Source: Maricaulis sp039978735 (GTDB taxonomy: Bacteria; Pseudomonadota; Alphaproteobacteria; Caulobacterales; Maricaulaceae). Taken from it: a stretch of 64,000 nt of DNA. The DNA lies in assembly GCF_039978735.1 (NCBI RefSeq), contig NZ_JBDWAS010000024.1, positions 1-64,000 on the forward strand, in the 5' to 3' direction. The position numbers were made by a program, and so were the translations under genes. Below the pieces are notes generated by a model. The model was not told the DNA's origin and ran no database searches. It worked only from the letters and a program-made list of their open reading frames with translations. How positions within the stretch are numbered: position 1 is the first letter of the stretch; each line of letters starts with the position of its first letter. Below are positions 25,963-35,225 of the stretch, piece after piece.

Positions 25963-27564
25963 TTATTCCTCGCACAGATCGATATGGCTGGTGTCGCGCA
26001 GGACCGGCTGGCCGGCCAGCGCGCCGGTGGTCGCGCCATTCTCGATGGCCAGCGCGCCGTTGACGAGCAGATAGCGCACGCCCTCGGACAATTCTTCCGG
26101 CGCGGCATAGCCGGCGCGCGGCGCAAATGATTGCGGATCGAAGACGACGATATCGGCGATATAGCCTTCGCGCAGATAGCCGCGCCCGGTGAAGCCGAAC
26201 GTGTCGGCGGTGAGGCCGGTGCTGCGCCGGACAAAGCGTTCCAGCGACATCATCCCGCCGTCCACGACGAGATCGCGATAGGCCTTGGGGAAGGTTGCAA
26301 AGCGGCGCGGGTGCCCGGTCGACCCGTCGGACGCCGTCATCACCCAGTCCTGACCGGCGAAGGCTTCGATATCGGCCCCGTCCATGACGAAGGACGCAAC
26401 GCGGTAGCCGCCGGAGCGGATGATGGCGATCGCGGTTTCGACCGCGTCCTCGCCGCGCTGCTCGGCGATGGCCGCCAGCGTGTGACCGCCCAGTGCCGGG
26501 TCGGCCCCGCGCAATGGCCGGGTGAGCAGCAGGGCCTCCGCCCCGGCGCGGCGGCGCAGATTGTCGTGCATTTCGGCCACCAGGCGCGGCCGCACCTCCG
26601 GATCGTCCAGCCGGGCCAGCAGCCCCTCGCGGCCGCCATCCAGCGCCCAGCGCGGCACCAGCGCATTGGCCAGCCGCGTGCCCGAGGCGCGCCAGGGATA
26701 CTGGTCGGCCGTGACACGCAGACCGTTTGCACGCGCCGCTTCGACCCGTGCGATCACGGCTTCGCTCTGTCCCCAGACATCGGGACCGAGCGCCTTGATA
26801 TGGGCGATATGGACCGGCGCGCCGGAGCGTTGGCCGACCGTGATGGCTTCCTCAATCGAGGCCACAAGTCCCTGGGAATAGCTGCTCTCGTCGCGAATGT
26901 GGCTGTCATAGAGACCGCCGCGCTCGGCAGCCACGGTGGCCAGCGCCACCACTTCGTCCAGCGGCGCGAAATTCTGCGGCGTGTAGTGAAGCCCGGTGGA
27001 AAAACCGATGGCGCCCTCGCACATTCCCCCTGCCAGCATGGCTTGCATGCGGGCGAGTTCATCGGCGGTTGCCGTGCGGTTGTCTTCGCCGATCACGGCG
27101 GTCCGGATCGGCCCCAGACCAACCAGAAAGCCGACATTGGGACCGATGCCCCGCGCCCGCAGGTCTTCAGCCAGGCTGCCAACGGCCGGCTCGCCGCCGC
27201 CATCATTGCCAACGACGACCGTGGTCACACCCTGGAAGAGAATATTGTCGCTGCGGCGGCGGTCGGCTTCGGCGGCCGCCAGATCCGCGAGAGCATGCGT
27301 GTGCGGATCGATGAAGCCGGGCGCAACGACCAGCCCGTCCGCAGCGATGATCCGGTCGGGCGTCAGCCCGCTCTCATCGAGCGCGCCGACAAACACGATC
27401 CGTCCGTCTTGCGTGACGATGTCGGCGATCCGGCCAGGAGCGCCGCTTCCGTCGACAACGGTGCCGCCCGTGAAAGCAAGCGTTTGCATTGCCGCGGCCG
27501 GAGCAGCCGGGACCAGGGCGGCCAGTGCAAATGCACCGGCCGCCTGAAGCGTCTTTGCAAGCAT
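25963..27564 (-). CDS. N-acyl-D-amino-acid deacylase (D-aminoacylase), exported
   Basis: The start is ATG 27564, placed 10 bp after the upstream receptor stop; the longer open frame runs antisense-like into that receptor. The 533-aa protein has a signal peptide (AGAFALAALVPAAPAAAM). Amidohydrolase/D-aminoacylase motifs: FIDPHTHALADL, IGFSTGLHYTP, YDSHIRDESS, VHIAHIKALG and TASDGSTGHPR. It hydrolyses N-acyl-D-amino acids or D-peptides. It is in one operon with a TonB receptor, the symporter and GGT. Confidence 0.9.
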   Translation of the reverse strand: MLAKTLQAAGAFALAALVPAAPAAAMQTLAFTGGTVVDGSGAPGRIADIVTQDGRIVFVGALDESGLTPDRIIAADGLVVAPGFIDPHTHALADLAAAEADRRRSDNILFQGVTTVVVGNDGGGEPAVGSLAEDLRARGIGPNVGFLVGLGPIRTAVIGEDNRTATADELARMQAMLAGGMCEGAIGFSTGLHYTPQNFAPLDEVVALATVAAERGGLYDSHIRDESSYSQGLVASIEEAITVGQRSGAPVHIAHIKALGPDVWGQSEAVIARVEAARANGLRVTADQYPWRASGTRLANALVPRWALDGGREGLLARLDDPEVRPRLVAEMHDNLRRRAGAEALLLTRPLRGADPALGGHTLAAIAEQRGEDAVETAIAIIRSGGYRVASFVMDGADIEAFAGQDWVMTASDGSTGHPRRFATFPKAYRDLVVDGGMMSLERFVRRSTGLTADTFGFTGRGYLREGYIADIVVFDPQSFAPRAGYAAPEELSEGVRYLLVNGALAIENGATTGALAGQPVLRDTSHIDLCEE

Positions 27565-27574
27565 GGTTCCTGCC

Positions 27575-30500
27575 CTAGAAGGACTTGCGGACCGAGGCGT
27601 AGAGGAAACGTCCCCGTGCCGAATGCAGCGTTCCCAGATAGTTGAACGTGCTGTCGGCCAGCGGCGGCGCCTCATTGGTGAAGTTGCGCGCCCCGACCCG
27701 GACCCGGGTATTGTCCAGCACGTCTTCACGGTCGAACGTGTACTGGACATAGACATTGCCGTAATACCACTCGTCGACCTCGAACTGGGTACCGTCGCCG
27801 AGCGTCGCCCCGGTGTCCAGCACGGAACTGGTGTAGCGGCCGAACAGGCCGGCGCCCCAATTGCCGTTGCGCCAGGTGATTGAGGTCGTTGCCCGCCATT
27901 CCGGATTGCCGTCCTGGCGCAGCAGACCCGCCGCCCCGTCGACCACGAAACCGCTGAAGATCTCGCCGGCATCCTGGGCATCGATGATGGCCTGAGCTTC
28001 CGGGGAGGGCTCCTGATCGAAGGTGATCAGATGAGCCGCCGTCACGGAGACCCGGAAGTCGCCGAGCGGCGTGTCGTCGATATCGTAGAGGACCGTGACG
28101 TCGACGCCTTCGATCTGCCGCGGCAGGAGGTTCTGATAGGTGTCCTGCACCTCGATCACCTCGCCGACCGCATCGAGACCGGTCCCGGCAAAGTCGGCGA
28201 TATCGTCGGCGCTGGGCGCCTCGCGGATCACCGCCGGATTGAAGGAGCCCTGGGTGCGCAGCAGGTAGTCGTAGGCGAGGTGGTTGTCGTCGCCGAAGAT
28301 ACCGATGACGTTTTCCTGCTGGATGTTCCAGTAGTCGACCGTGACCGTCAGATCGCCAAAGCGGCGATCCCAGAGCTGCGGCTGGAAGACGAAGCCATAG
28401 CTGTAGGTCGTGTTGGTTTCCGGCTCCAGCGTGCTGGACCCTTCGCGCACACTGACCGTCGACTGCGAGCGCAGGCACTCGTCGACATTGGCGATGCGGC
28501 CGGCGCGCAGATCGGCCTCGCAGAAGACATAGTCGAGGCGCGTGTTCGAGCGTTCCACGCCGCGCTCGTGGATCTGCGGCAGGTTCGGTGCCCGGAAGCC
28601 TTCCGAGTAGGAGCCGCGCAGCATCAGCCAGTCGGTCACTTCCCAGCCAATCGCCGCCTTCGGCTTCAGCACGTCGCCGACATCGGAATAATTCTCGTAA
28701 CGCGCGGCCAGCTGAACATCGATGGCCTGCATCAGCGGGATATTCATGTCGCGGCTGACCAGCGGCACCGAGAGTTCGGCGTAGGAGGAGAAGACCGAAC
28801 GGTCACCGGAGGAGTCCGGCGTCGGGCTGGACCCGAGCACATCGGATCCGAAGAAGTCGCCACTGATCGGATTGGTAAAGGTGATCGTGCCGTCCAGGCG
28901 ATCGTCCCGATCGTCCTCGAAGGCCTCATGCCGCAGCTCTACCCCGAGCGCGACACCGACACCGCCGCCCGGCAGCTGGAACAGGTCCGGCCGCGAGGTC
29001 TTGAAGTCCCACAGACCCAGTTCGGTGGAGTTTTCCCGCGTCACATCGACCATGAAGCTGTCGATCGTGGATTGCGGGTTGGGCGTCGAATCGCCGTTGG
29101 AGAAGTCGACCAGATTGCCGCCGTTGAACGGGTTGTAGGCATCCGGCGTTTCCAGCGCGAGCGACTCCTGGAGCAGCGTGTTGGAGATGCGGTTCGTACG
29201 GTCTTCCGTGCTGGCCTCTGACCACAGCATGGCCGACTCCCAGTCCCAGGCCCCGAACGAGCCGCGCAGGCCCGCCAGAAGGCGGTAGCTGGTATTGTCG
29301 ACATTGATGACACGCGGTCCGGCATCGACGAAGCGGTAGTCATTGATGATATTGGCCACGCCCGCATCCGGAATGTTCAGGCCGGGCAGACGGTTCGGAT
29401 TGGCACTGCCGTCCGAGAAGGTGACCGGACCGAAGGGATTCCAGTAATTGCTGGCCGGCACGATAATGTCGGCGGCGCTGAGCGGCGAAGCCTGCTCGCG
29501 ATGGGTCATGTAGTCGGACAGGTAGAGCCCGGCTTCGGCGAAGAATTCCAGCCCGTTGCCGAAATCGTGGTTGAAGAAGGCAAAGGCGTTGAACCGCTCA
29601 TTGTCGCCATAGATCCAGCGGTCGAAGTTGGAATTGTAGCGATAGACCCGGTCCGAAGTGGAATTCTGCGTGCTGTTATCGATGCAGAGCCCTGCGCCCA
29701 GATCGGCCAGGCAACCGGTCACACTGTCCGGCTGGATATGCCAGTAGTCACCCGACGAGGTCAGCGCCGTTCCGTTCTGCCGGATGGTGGGCGTGTAGTT
29801 CCAGGTCTGGAACTCGCCGAAGGGCGAGTTGGTCGAACGGTTGTCGAAATCGGTGTCGCCCTCGAACGGCGTGCCGATCACCTGGTCGCGTGCGTCATAG
29901 CTGGCCGCATAATCGCGATCGGAGGCCGGCATGCCGGCGCGGTCCATATAGTCGATGAAGACCGAGAGGTTCGACTGGCCATTGTTGAAGTCACGGCCGA
30001 AGGCGATGCTGCCCTCGAGCTCGCGCAGCGAGGTGCCCTCGGACCCGCCATACTCGATCTCGGCCGTCAGACCGTCGAAATTGTCGCGCAGGATCGTGTT
30101 CACCACGCCGCCCACAGCATCCGTGCCGTAGATCGCGGCAGCGCCGTCGCGCAGCACTTCGACCCGGCGGACGCCGTTATTGGGGATGGAATTCACGTTC
30201 ACCGTCGTCACCGGCACCAGGTTCTCGGTCTGATAGCCCGGGTGCAGAACCAGGCGGCGCCCGTTCAGAAGGACCAGCGTATTGCCCGAACCGAGCGAGC
30301 GCAGATCGACCGAGGCGACATCGCCGCGTGCGTCATTGACGCCACCCGCCGTGCGGCCTTCCTGGAAGGCGACATCACCGGCTTGCGGGATGGAGCGGAA
30401 AAGCTCGTCCATCGACGAGGCGCCGATCGCATCGAGATCGTCCGAGCCGATGACGGTGACCGGCAGCGCGCCGGTGATCGGTGTGCCGGCAATGTTGGAA

Positions 30501-30631
30501 CCAGTGACGACAATCACTTCTGTTTCGTCATCGTCCTGCGGCGGAGCCTCGGCTTCCTGGGCATTCGCCACCTGCGAAAACAGAACGGTTGAACTGAGCA
30601 AAATGAGTTTGGAAACCCGCCCGACGGTCAT
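27575..30631 (-). CDS. Large TonB-dependent outer-membrane receptor (paralogue of the one at 56948)
   Basis: This 1018-aa receptor has a signal peptide (KLILLSSTVLFSQVANAQ), a TonB box-like EVIVVTG at about 37-43, a plug domain (GDVASVDLRSLGSGNTLVLL, EVLRDGAAAIYGTDAVGG) and a long beta-barrel ending in Phe (VRKSF). Its architecture matches the receptor at 56948, including ADDIADFA and QIEGVDVTVLYDI like segments. It leads the operon with D-aminoacylase, symporter and GGT, so it probably imports an acylated amino acid or peptide. The LysR gene upstream may control it. Confidence 0.92.
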   Translation of the reverse strand: MTVGRVSKLILLSSTVLFSQVANAQEAEAPPQDDDETEVIVVTGSNIAGTPITGALPVTVIGSDDLDAIGASSMDELFRSIPQAGDVAFQEGRTAGGVNDARGDVASVDLRSLGSGNTLVLLNGRRLVLHPGYQTENLVPVTTVNVNSIPNNGVRRVEVLRDGAAAIYGTDAVGGVVNTILRDNFDGLTAEIEYGGSEGTSLRELEGSIAFGRDFNNGQSNLSVFIDYMDRAGMPASDRDYAASYDARDQVIGTPFEGDTDFDNRSTNSPFGEFQTWNYTPTIRQNGTALTSSGDYWHIQPDSVTGCLADLGAGLCIDNSTQNSTSDRVYRYNSNFDRWIYGDNERFNAFAFFNHDFGNGLEFFAEAGLYLSDYMTHREQASPLSAADIIVPASNYWNPFGPVTFSDGSANPNRLPGLNIPDAGVANIINDYRFVDAGPRVINVDNTSYRLLAGLRGSFGAWDWESAMLWSEASTEDRTNRISNTLLQESLALETPDAYNPFNGGNLVDFSNGDSTPNPQSTIDSFMVDVTRENSTELGLWDFKTSRPDLFQLPGGGVGVALGVELRHEAFEDDRDDRLDGTITFTNPISGDFFGSDVLGSSPTPDSSGDRSVFSSYAELSVPLVSRDMNIPLMQAIDVQLAARYENYSDVGDVLKPKAAIGWEVTDWLMLRGSYSEGFRAPNLPQIHERGVERSNTRLDYVFCEADLRAGRIANVDECLRSQSTVSVREGSSTLEPETNTTYSYGFVFQPQLWDRRFGDLTVTVDYWNIQQENVIGIFGDDNHLAYDYLLRTQGSFNPAVIREAPSADDIADFAGTGLDAVGEVIEVQDTYQNLLPRQIEGVDVTVLYDIDDTPLGDFRVSVTAAHLITFDQEPSPEAQAIIDAQDAGEIFSGFVVDGAAGLLRQDGNPEWRATTSITWRNGNWGAGLFGRYTSSVLDTGATLGDGTQFEVDEWYYGNVYVQYTFDREDVLDNTRVRVGARNFTNEAPPLADSTFNYLGTLHSARGRFLYASVRKSF

Positions 30632-30774
30632 AGCAATCTCCCCTGCATGACGGCGCCGACCCGCTCGTCCCTGTGACGAGGCAGCGCCCTGATCGCAAAG
30701 GCTTTCAGATTATGACGCGCCCGTGAAGGCGCGCAGCCGTAGTCAGTTTTTGTGCGGCTATAGACGAAGGTTAT

Positions 30775-30789
30775 GCCCGCAATGCGGGC
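30775..30789. repeat. Inverted repeat after LysR gene
   Basis: GCCCGC-AAT-GCGGGC is a 6-bp-arm hairpin 11 bp past the LysR stop, in the 168-bp gap before the TonB receptor. No T-run follows, so it may be a terminator hairpin without a U tract or an operator. Confidence 0.35.
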
Positions 30790-30799
30790 GTCCGGGCGC

Positions 30800-31720
30800 T
30801 CAGTGCACTGAGTGAGTTCGCGAAATCACCGCGCGCAGCACATCAAGGAAGCCATCAACCAGTTCCGCCTGGTTTGTGCGTTCGCCCGTGCCCGTGTCGA
30901 CGGAGTCCGCCGTAACGGCGTTCACCGAGTAGCGGATCGGGTCCTGGAAACGCAGGAGACGGATCTCGGGGTCCTCGTTGAAAGCCGCCGTGAAACTGTC
31001 GATCACGGCAACACCGACACCGTGCCGAACGAGCGACATCGCGACATAGTAGGTGCGTGCCGTCACCACTTCGCGCAGCGTCACCCCTGCGCGGGACAGC
31101 TGGTCGCTGAACAGGTCTCCGCAAGGCCCGCTGTCGCGCAGGCCGATGAATTCCACGCCGTCCAGATCGGCCAGGGAAACGCTGTCGCGTCCGGCGAACT
31201 GATCGTGCCGGGCCACGAGCAGCAGCTCGCTGCGGCCAAGCTCCTGCGTGACCAGCCGCGCATTCATCGGTGCCCCGTATCCGATGGCAATGTCGCACCC
31301 CTGCTGGAACAGGGCCTCGGCGATCTCGCTGGAATGCAACGTATTGATCTCGAAGCTGACCTCCGGCTGGACCCTGCGATAGGTTGCGATCGCCTCGGGT
31401 ACGATGCTCAGCCCCAGCGACGGCAGCACGCCCAGGCGGACATGTCCGCCCCGGCGCTCGCGGATATTCTTGGCCAGCTGGTTGAGGGCCCGGACATCGC
31501 CATAGACATCCTTGGCCTTGTCGAACAGTTCGTGCGCCGCCGCGGTCGGGATCAGGCCGGAGCGGCCGCGCTCGAACAGGGGATAGCCCAGCTGGTCCTC
31601 GGCGTGGCGCAACACCTTGCTGACCGAGGGCTGGGACACATTCAGCTCGCGCGCGGCGGCACTGATCGATCCGCAGCGGTAGACGGCATGGAAAATCTCG
31701 ATATGACGCAAGCGTAGCAC
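30800..31720 (-). CDS. LysR-family transcriptional regulator
   Basis: This 306-aa protein has an N-terminal winged helix (FHAVYRCGSISAAARELNVS, QPSVSKVLRHAEDQLGYPLF) and a C-terminal periplasmic-binding-like effector domain (about 92-290). It lies directly upstream of, and in the same direction as, the receptor/D-aminoacylase operon and is the best local candidate for its regulator. The effector might be a D-amino acid or peptide, which is inference from neighbours. Confidence 0.9.
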   Translation of the reverse strand: MLRLRHIEIFHAVYRCGSISAAARELNVSQPSVSKVLRHAEDQLGYPLFERGRSGLIPTAAAHELFDKAKDVYGDVRALNQLAKNIRERRGGHVRLGVLPSLGLSIVPEAIATYRRVQPEVSFEINTLHSSEIAEALFQQGCDIAIGYGAPMNARLVTQELGRSELLLVARHDQFAGRDSVSLADLDGVEFIGLRDSGPCGDLFSDQLSRAGVTLREVVTARTYYVAMSLVRHGVGVAVIDSFTAAFNEDPEIRLLRFQDPIRYSVNAVTADSVDTGTGERTNQAELVDGFLDVLRAVISRTHSVH

Positions 31721-31800
31721 GATGACGGTCCCGGAGGTTGGCAGGGCCCAATAGGACCGGGCTTTTCCGGGCCGGACAAGTCCGCCGCATGCAGATCGAT

Positions 31801-32676
31801 CTATCCGACCGCGTCGAAGAAGCCCGCCAGCGCGGTCCGGCTGTCAGGTTCGGACAGGTCCGGCGTATGTCCTGCGCCCGGTATTTCGCGCGCGCTGACC
31901 GAGGACGAGCACGCGGCCATCCGGGCAAGTGTCCGGCGCGACAGGATGTCGGAATGTTCACCGCGCAGAACCAGCGCCGGGCGATGGCGCGCCAGGCGGC
32001 GAAAATTGCGCCACATGACGAAGCGCGCCAGCGGCATCAGCCAGGACGGGGCCTGTGCGGCCACGGCGGGATCGTAGGTCGGTTGCATACTCCCGTCAGG
32101 CGTCTCGATAAACATGCGGGCGGTGAAGCGCCGCCAGTCGCTATCCGTGTAGTGCGGAAAGACATCGCCGGCGATGTGCTGCGCATAGGCAACGGCGCCG
32201 GCCCAGTCGGTAACGGCCGGCGCGCTCGAGGCATATCCGGATATCCGGACGATTCCGGCCTTCTCGATCGTCGGACCGATATCGTTGAGCACCGCTCCGG
32301 CCAGCCGGTGCAGATCGGTCCGGGCCATCTGCATCGCCACCATGCCGCCCAGCGACGTGCCCAGAATGTGAAACCGTTCGATGCCCAGATGGTCGGCGAG
32401 CGCGACGATGTCGGCGGCATAGACCGGCAGCCGGTAGCGCGCCGGATCGCCGGACGCCGACCGGCCACGCCCGCGCAGATCGACCGCCAGCGTCCGCCGG
32501 CCCCGGGCTGCCAGCCAGGGCGCAACGTCTTCATAGTCCAGACTGTTGCGGGTGAGGCCGGGAATGCAGATCACCGGAGTGCCGGTGGCTGCGGCGGGAC
32601 CGTAATCGCGCGCGAACAGGTCGAGCCCGTCTTCCGAGGTCCAGCGGATCCCGGCCGCTTCTGTTTGTGAAGTCAT
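31801..32676 (-). CDS. Alpha/beta hydrolase
   Basis: This 291-aa cytosolic hydrolase has the triad context: nucleophile elbow GTSLGGMVA, acid in RGEHSDILS, and His in GAGHTPDLS. The oxyanion region is CIPGLTRNS. It should cleave an ester, lactone or C-C bond; the substrate is unknown. It lies 60 bp after the TonB receptor at 32737 on the same strand and probably processes what that receptor imports. The pair is divergent from a TetR gene. Confidence 0.87.
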   Translation of the reverse strand: MTSQTEAAGIRWTSEDGLDLFARDYGPAAATGTPVICIPGLTRNSLDYEDVAPWLAARGRRTLAVDLRGRGRSASGDPARYRLPVYAADIVALADHLGIERFHILGTSLGGMVAMQMARTDLHRLAGAVLNDIGPTIEKAGIVRISGYASSAPAVTDWAGAVAYAQHIAGDVFPHYTDSDWRRFTARMFIETPDGSMQPTYDPAVAAQAPSWLMPLARFVMWRNFRRLARHRPALVLRGEHSDILSRRTLARMAACSSSVSAREIPGAGHTPDLSEPDSRTALAGFFDAVG

Positions 32677-32736
32677 GATCAGTCCTGTAGCCGGTCCGGC
32701 CGCCGGGTTGGCATCGGCGGCCGGTCCTTGCGGGGG

Positions 32737-35073
32737 TCAGTAGCGGTATTCCAGCGAGGCAAAGACCGTGCGCGGCGGTCCGTAGAAGCCGATAATGCTG
32801 TCGCCATAGGCCAGGCCGGGGAAGTAGTAGCCGCCCGTGCGATAGCGCTCGTCGGTCAGGTTGCGGGCATGCAGTCCCGCCCGCCAGCGGCCGGAGCCGG
32901 ACGTCCACACCGCGCTGGCGTCGACAAGCGAGTAGCCCGGCTGGTCGATCTCGGGCGCAGGCGTCTCGAACATCGAGCTGTCGCTTCGCCAGGACACCGC
33001 CGCCCGCAGATCGAGCATGCCGCCGATCACATCGTCGGAATGGTGGCTGAGCGCCAGCGATCCGTTCCAGTCCGGCGTGTTCTGGAACTGGCGTGCGTCG
33101 GAAACGTCGGCCAGCACATAGGCCGGCGGCGGCGATCCATTGGGCACATAGGCCAGATACTCGTCGAACGCAGCGTCGACATAGCCCAGCGCCAGATCGA
33201 GACTGAACCCGCCGCCCAGCCGGGCCTGCGCTTCCAGCTCGGCGCCGCGAATGGTCGAGGAACCGACATTGTCGATGAAACTCACCAGGCCCGTGCCGAC
33301 CGTGTTGACCTGCTGGCTTGTCACCTGCTGACCGTCATAGGAGGCGTTGAACATGGCCGCCGAGAACCGCACCCGGTCGTCGAACAGATAGCCCTTCAGG
33401 CCGATCTCCAGCGAGTCGACGGTTTCCGGATCATAGCCGTCCATCGTCGCCGGCGTTGCCGCTGCGTCGCCGCGCATGTCGAACCCGCCCGACTTGAAGC
33501 CCCGGCCATAGCTGACATAGGCGTTCAGCGTATCGCTGATCCGGTAGCTCAGCCCGATACGCGGCGTGAACTCCTCGAAGGCGCGCTCTGCGGTGTAGTC
33601 GGTGAGGATCTGGATCGGCGTATTGGGCGTGCCGGAGACCGGCGATCCCAGACCCAGATAATTCGCCTTGAACACGCGGCCGGTCTTTTCGTCGCGCGTC
33701 CAGCGCCCGCCGAGCGTGAGGGTCCAGCGGTCTGCGAGATCGAAGTCGAACTCGCCGAACACCGCAAGCGATGTCGTATCGACATGCCCGCTCGTGCCCT
33801 GGGTGAAGTTCGGCGTCGGCGAACCGGGAATGGCGGCCGCGCCGATGCCCAGCACCGTGTCATAACCGCCGCTGGCATAGGCATCGAGATAGTAGACGCC
33901 CGCCACGCCGCGCCAGCGGTCATGATCGAACAGGAGCTGGAATTCCTGCGAGAACTGGTCGTCGTCATAGACGGTCTCGGGCGCGAGTACGTCGAGGATC
34001 GGCGCCGGCGTGCCATCGAAATCGATGCCCTCGCCATGGGTCTCGCCATCGCGCCAGGCCGTCACGGTCTTGAAGGTGAGGTGATCGCTGATGGTCCATT
34101 CACCGGTCAGCGAGACGCCCTGGTTGATGACTTCGTTGGTCTCGTCGACACCCGCCCAGCTGTCATAGACATCGTCCGTAACCGGGAAGGCGCCGGCCGG
34201 CACATCGATCCCGAAAGGCGTCGTGATGGGCGGCGCACCGAAGGCGGCGGGAACGGGCAGTTCGCGATGGCCGGGATTGGCATTGCTGTCATCGTCCAGC
34301 CGGTCGGCCGTGAGGCGGAAGAACCAGTCCGGTGCCGGTTCGAACTCGACGGTGAGGCGCGCGGAAAAGCTTTCCCGGTTCCCGATATCGGCACCGTTCC
34401 ACAGATTGGTGCCATAGCCGTCGCGCCGGTAGACCCCCAGCGCACCGCCGACGCGCAATCCGTCAGACAGCGGTGCCGAGCCGGAGACGATCAGATCGCG
34501 CTGATTGTATTCGCCCAGATTGGTCCGCACGGAGAAGGTCGGCTGGTCGTCCAGCCGTGCGGTGACGAACTTGATCGCCCCGCCGATCGTGTTGCGGCCA
34601 TAGAGCGTGCCCTGCGGACCGCGCAGGACCTCGACCCGCTCGATGTCCAGGATATCGAGGATCGCACCTTGCGGGCGGGCGACATAGACATCGTCGATGT
34701 AAAGACCGATCCCCGGCTCGAATCCCCACAGCGGATCCTGCTGGCCGATACCGCGGATGAAGGCTGTCAGCGTGGAATTCGTCGCCCGTGCGACCTGAAG
34801 CGTCAGGTTGGGCGTGTTGCGCTGGAGCGCGGTGATATCCGTTGCGCCGGACAGGTCGAGCGCTTCGGCGCTCTGCACCGTCATCGCGACCGGCACGTCG
34901 ATCAGGCTTTCCTCACGGCGGCGGGCCGTGACGACGATGGTATCGACCGCGCGTTCACCTTCGCCGGCCGGCGCGCTCTCCTGGGCCTGCGCAGCCGCTG
35001 TCGCCAGCAATCCTGCCAGCGCCGCACACGACATCAAATTGGCCCGCAAACACGAGCCGGTCCCCTTTTTCAT
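32737..35073 (-). CDS. TonB-dependent receptor
   Basis: This 778-aa receptor has a signal peptide (ALAGLLATAAAQAQ), a TonB box (DTIVVTARRREESL), a plug (TAFIRGIGQQDP, IYIDDVYVARPQG-like GLYIDDVYVARPQGAIL, EVLRGPQGTLYGRNTIGGAI) and a barrel ending in Tyr (LEYRY). The plug is of the common catabolite-receptor type. A strong AT-rich palindrome precedes it, and the divergent gene encodes a TetR repressor, so expression is probably induced by its ligand. An alpha/beta hydrolase follows. Confidence 0.92.
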   Translation of the reverse strand: MKKGTGSCLRANLMSCAALAGLLATAAAQAQESAPAGEGERAVDTIVVTARRREESLIDVPVAMTVQSAEALDLSGATDITALQRNTPNLTLQVARATNSTLTAFIRGIGQQDPLWGFEPGIGLYIDDVYVARPQGAILDILDIERVEVLRGPQGTLYGRNTIGGAIKFVTARLDDQPTFSVRTNLGEYNQRDLIVSGSAPLSDGLRVGGALGVYRRDGYGTNLWNGADIGNRESFSARLTVEFEPAPDWFFRLTADRLDDDSNANPGHRELPVPAAFGAPPITTPFGIDVPAGAFPVTDDVYDSWAGVDETNEVINQGVSLTGEWTISDHLTFKTVTAWRDGETHGEGIDFDGTPAPILDVLAPETVYDDDQFSQEFQLLFDHDRWRGVAGVYYLDAYASGGYDTVLGIGAAAIPGSPTPNFTQGTSGHVDTTSLAVFGEFDFDLADRWTLTLGGRWTRDEKTGRVFKANYLGLGSPVSGTPNTPIQILTDYTAERAFEEFTPRIGLSYRISDTLNAYVSYGRGFKSGGFDMRGDAAATPATMDGYDPETVDSLEIGLKGYLFDDRVRFSAAMFNASYDGQQVTSQQVNTVGTGLVSFIDNVGSSTIRGAELEAQARLGGGFSLDLALGYVDAAFDEYLAYVPNGSPPPAYVLADVSDARQFQNTPDWNGSLALSHHSDDVIGGMLDLRAAVSWRSDSSMFETPAPEIDQPGYSLVDASAVWTSGSGRWRAGLHARNLTDERYRTGGYYFPGLAYGDSIIGFYGPPRTVFASLEYRY

Positions 35074-35135
35074 GCTCTCCTCCCTCGGCGCATTTTTGCG
35101 CTTGCCGGCACGTTGGCGCCGGTTCGGGAGACATA

Positions 35136-35173
35136 CTCAATATATTTATTTATTGGTCAATAAATTTATTGAG
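35136..35173. promoter_or_regulatory. AT-rich palindromic operator, probably for the divergent TetR
   Basis: ATTTATTG-GT-CAATAAAT (35148-35165) is a perfect 8-bp-arm inverted repeat, enclosed by outer arms CTCAATA (35136-35142) and TATTGAG (35167-35173). It is centrally placed between the receptor gene (start 35073) and the tetR start (35226) and is strikingly AT-rich in this GC-rich DNA. That is the usual location for a TetR autoregulatory operator. Confidence 0.72.
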
Positions 35174-35225
35174 ATGCATGCTTGCGCCTTGGCGCAGCAG
35201 GAAAAACGGTGCAAGACGGGAGGCC

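Noticed and set aside
32728..35163. An 811-codon plus-strand open frame opposite the receptor at 32737
   Set aside because: Antisense shadow of a well-supported receptor gene, and it would read through the TetR operator.
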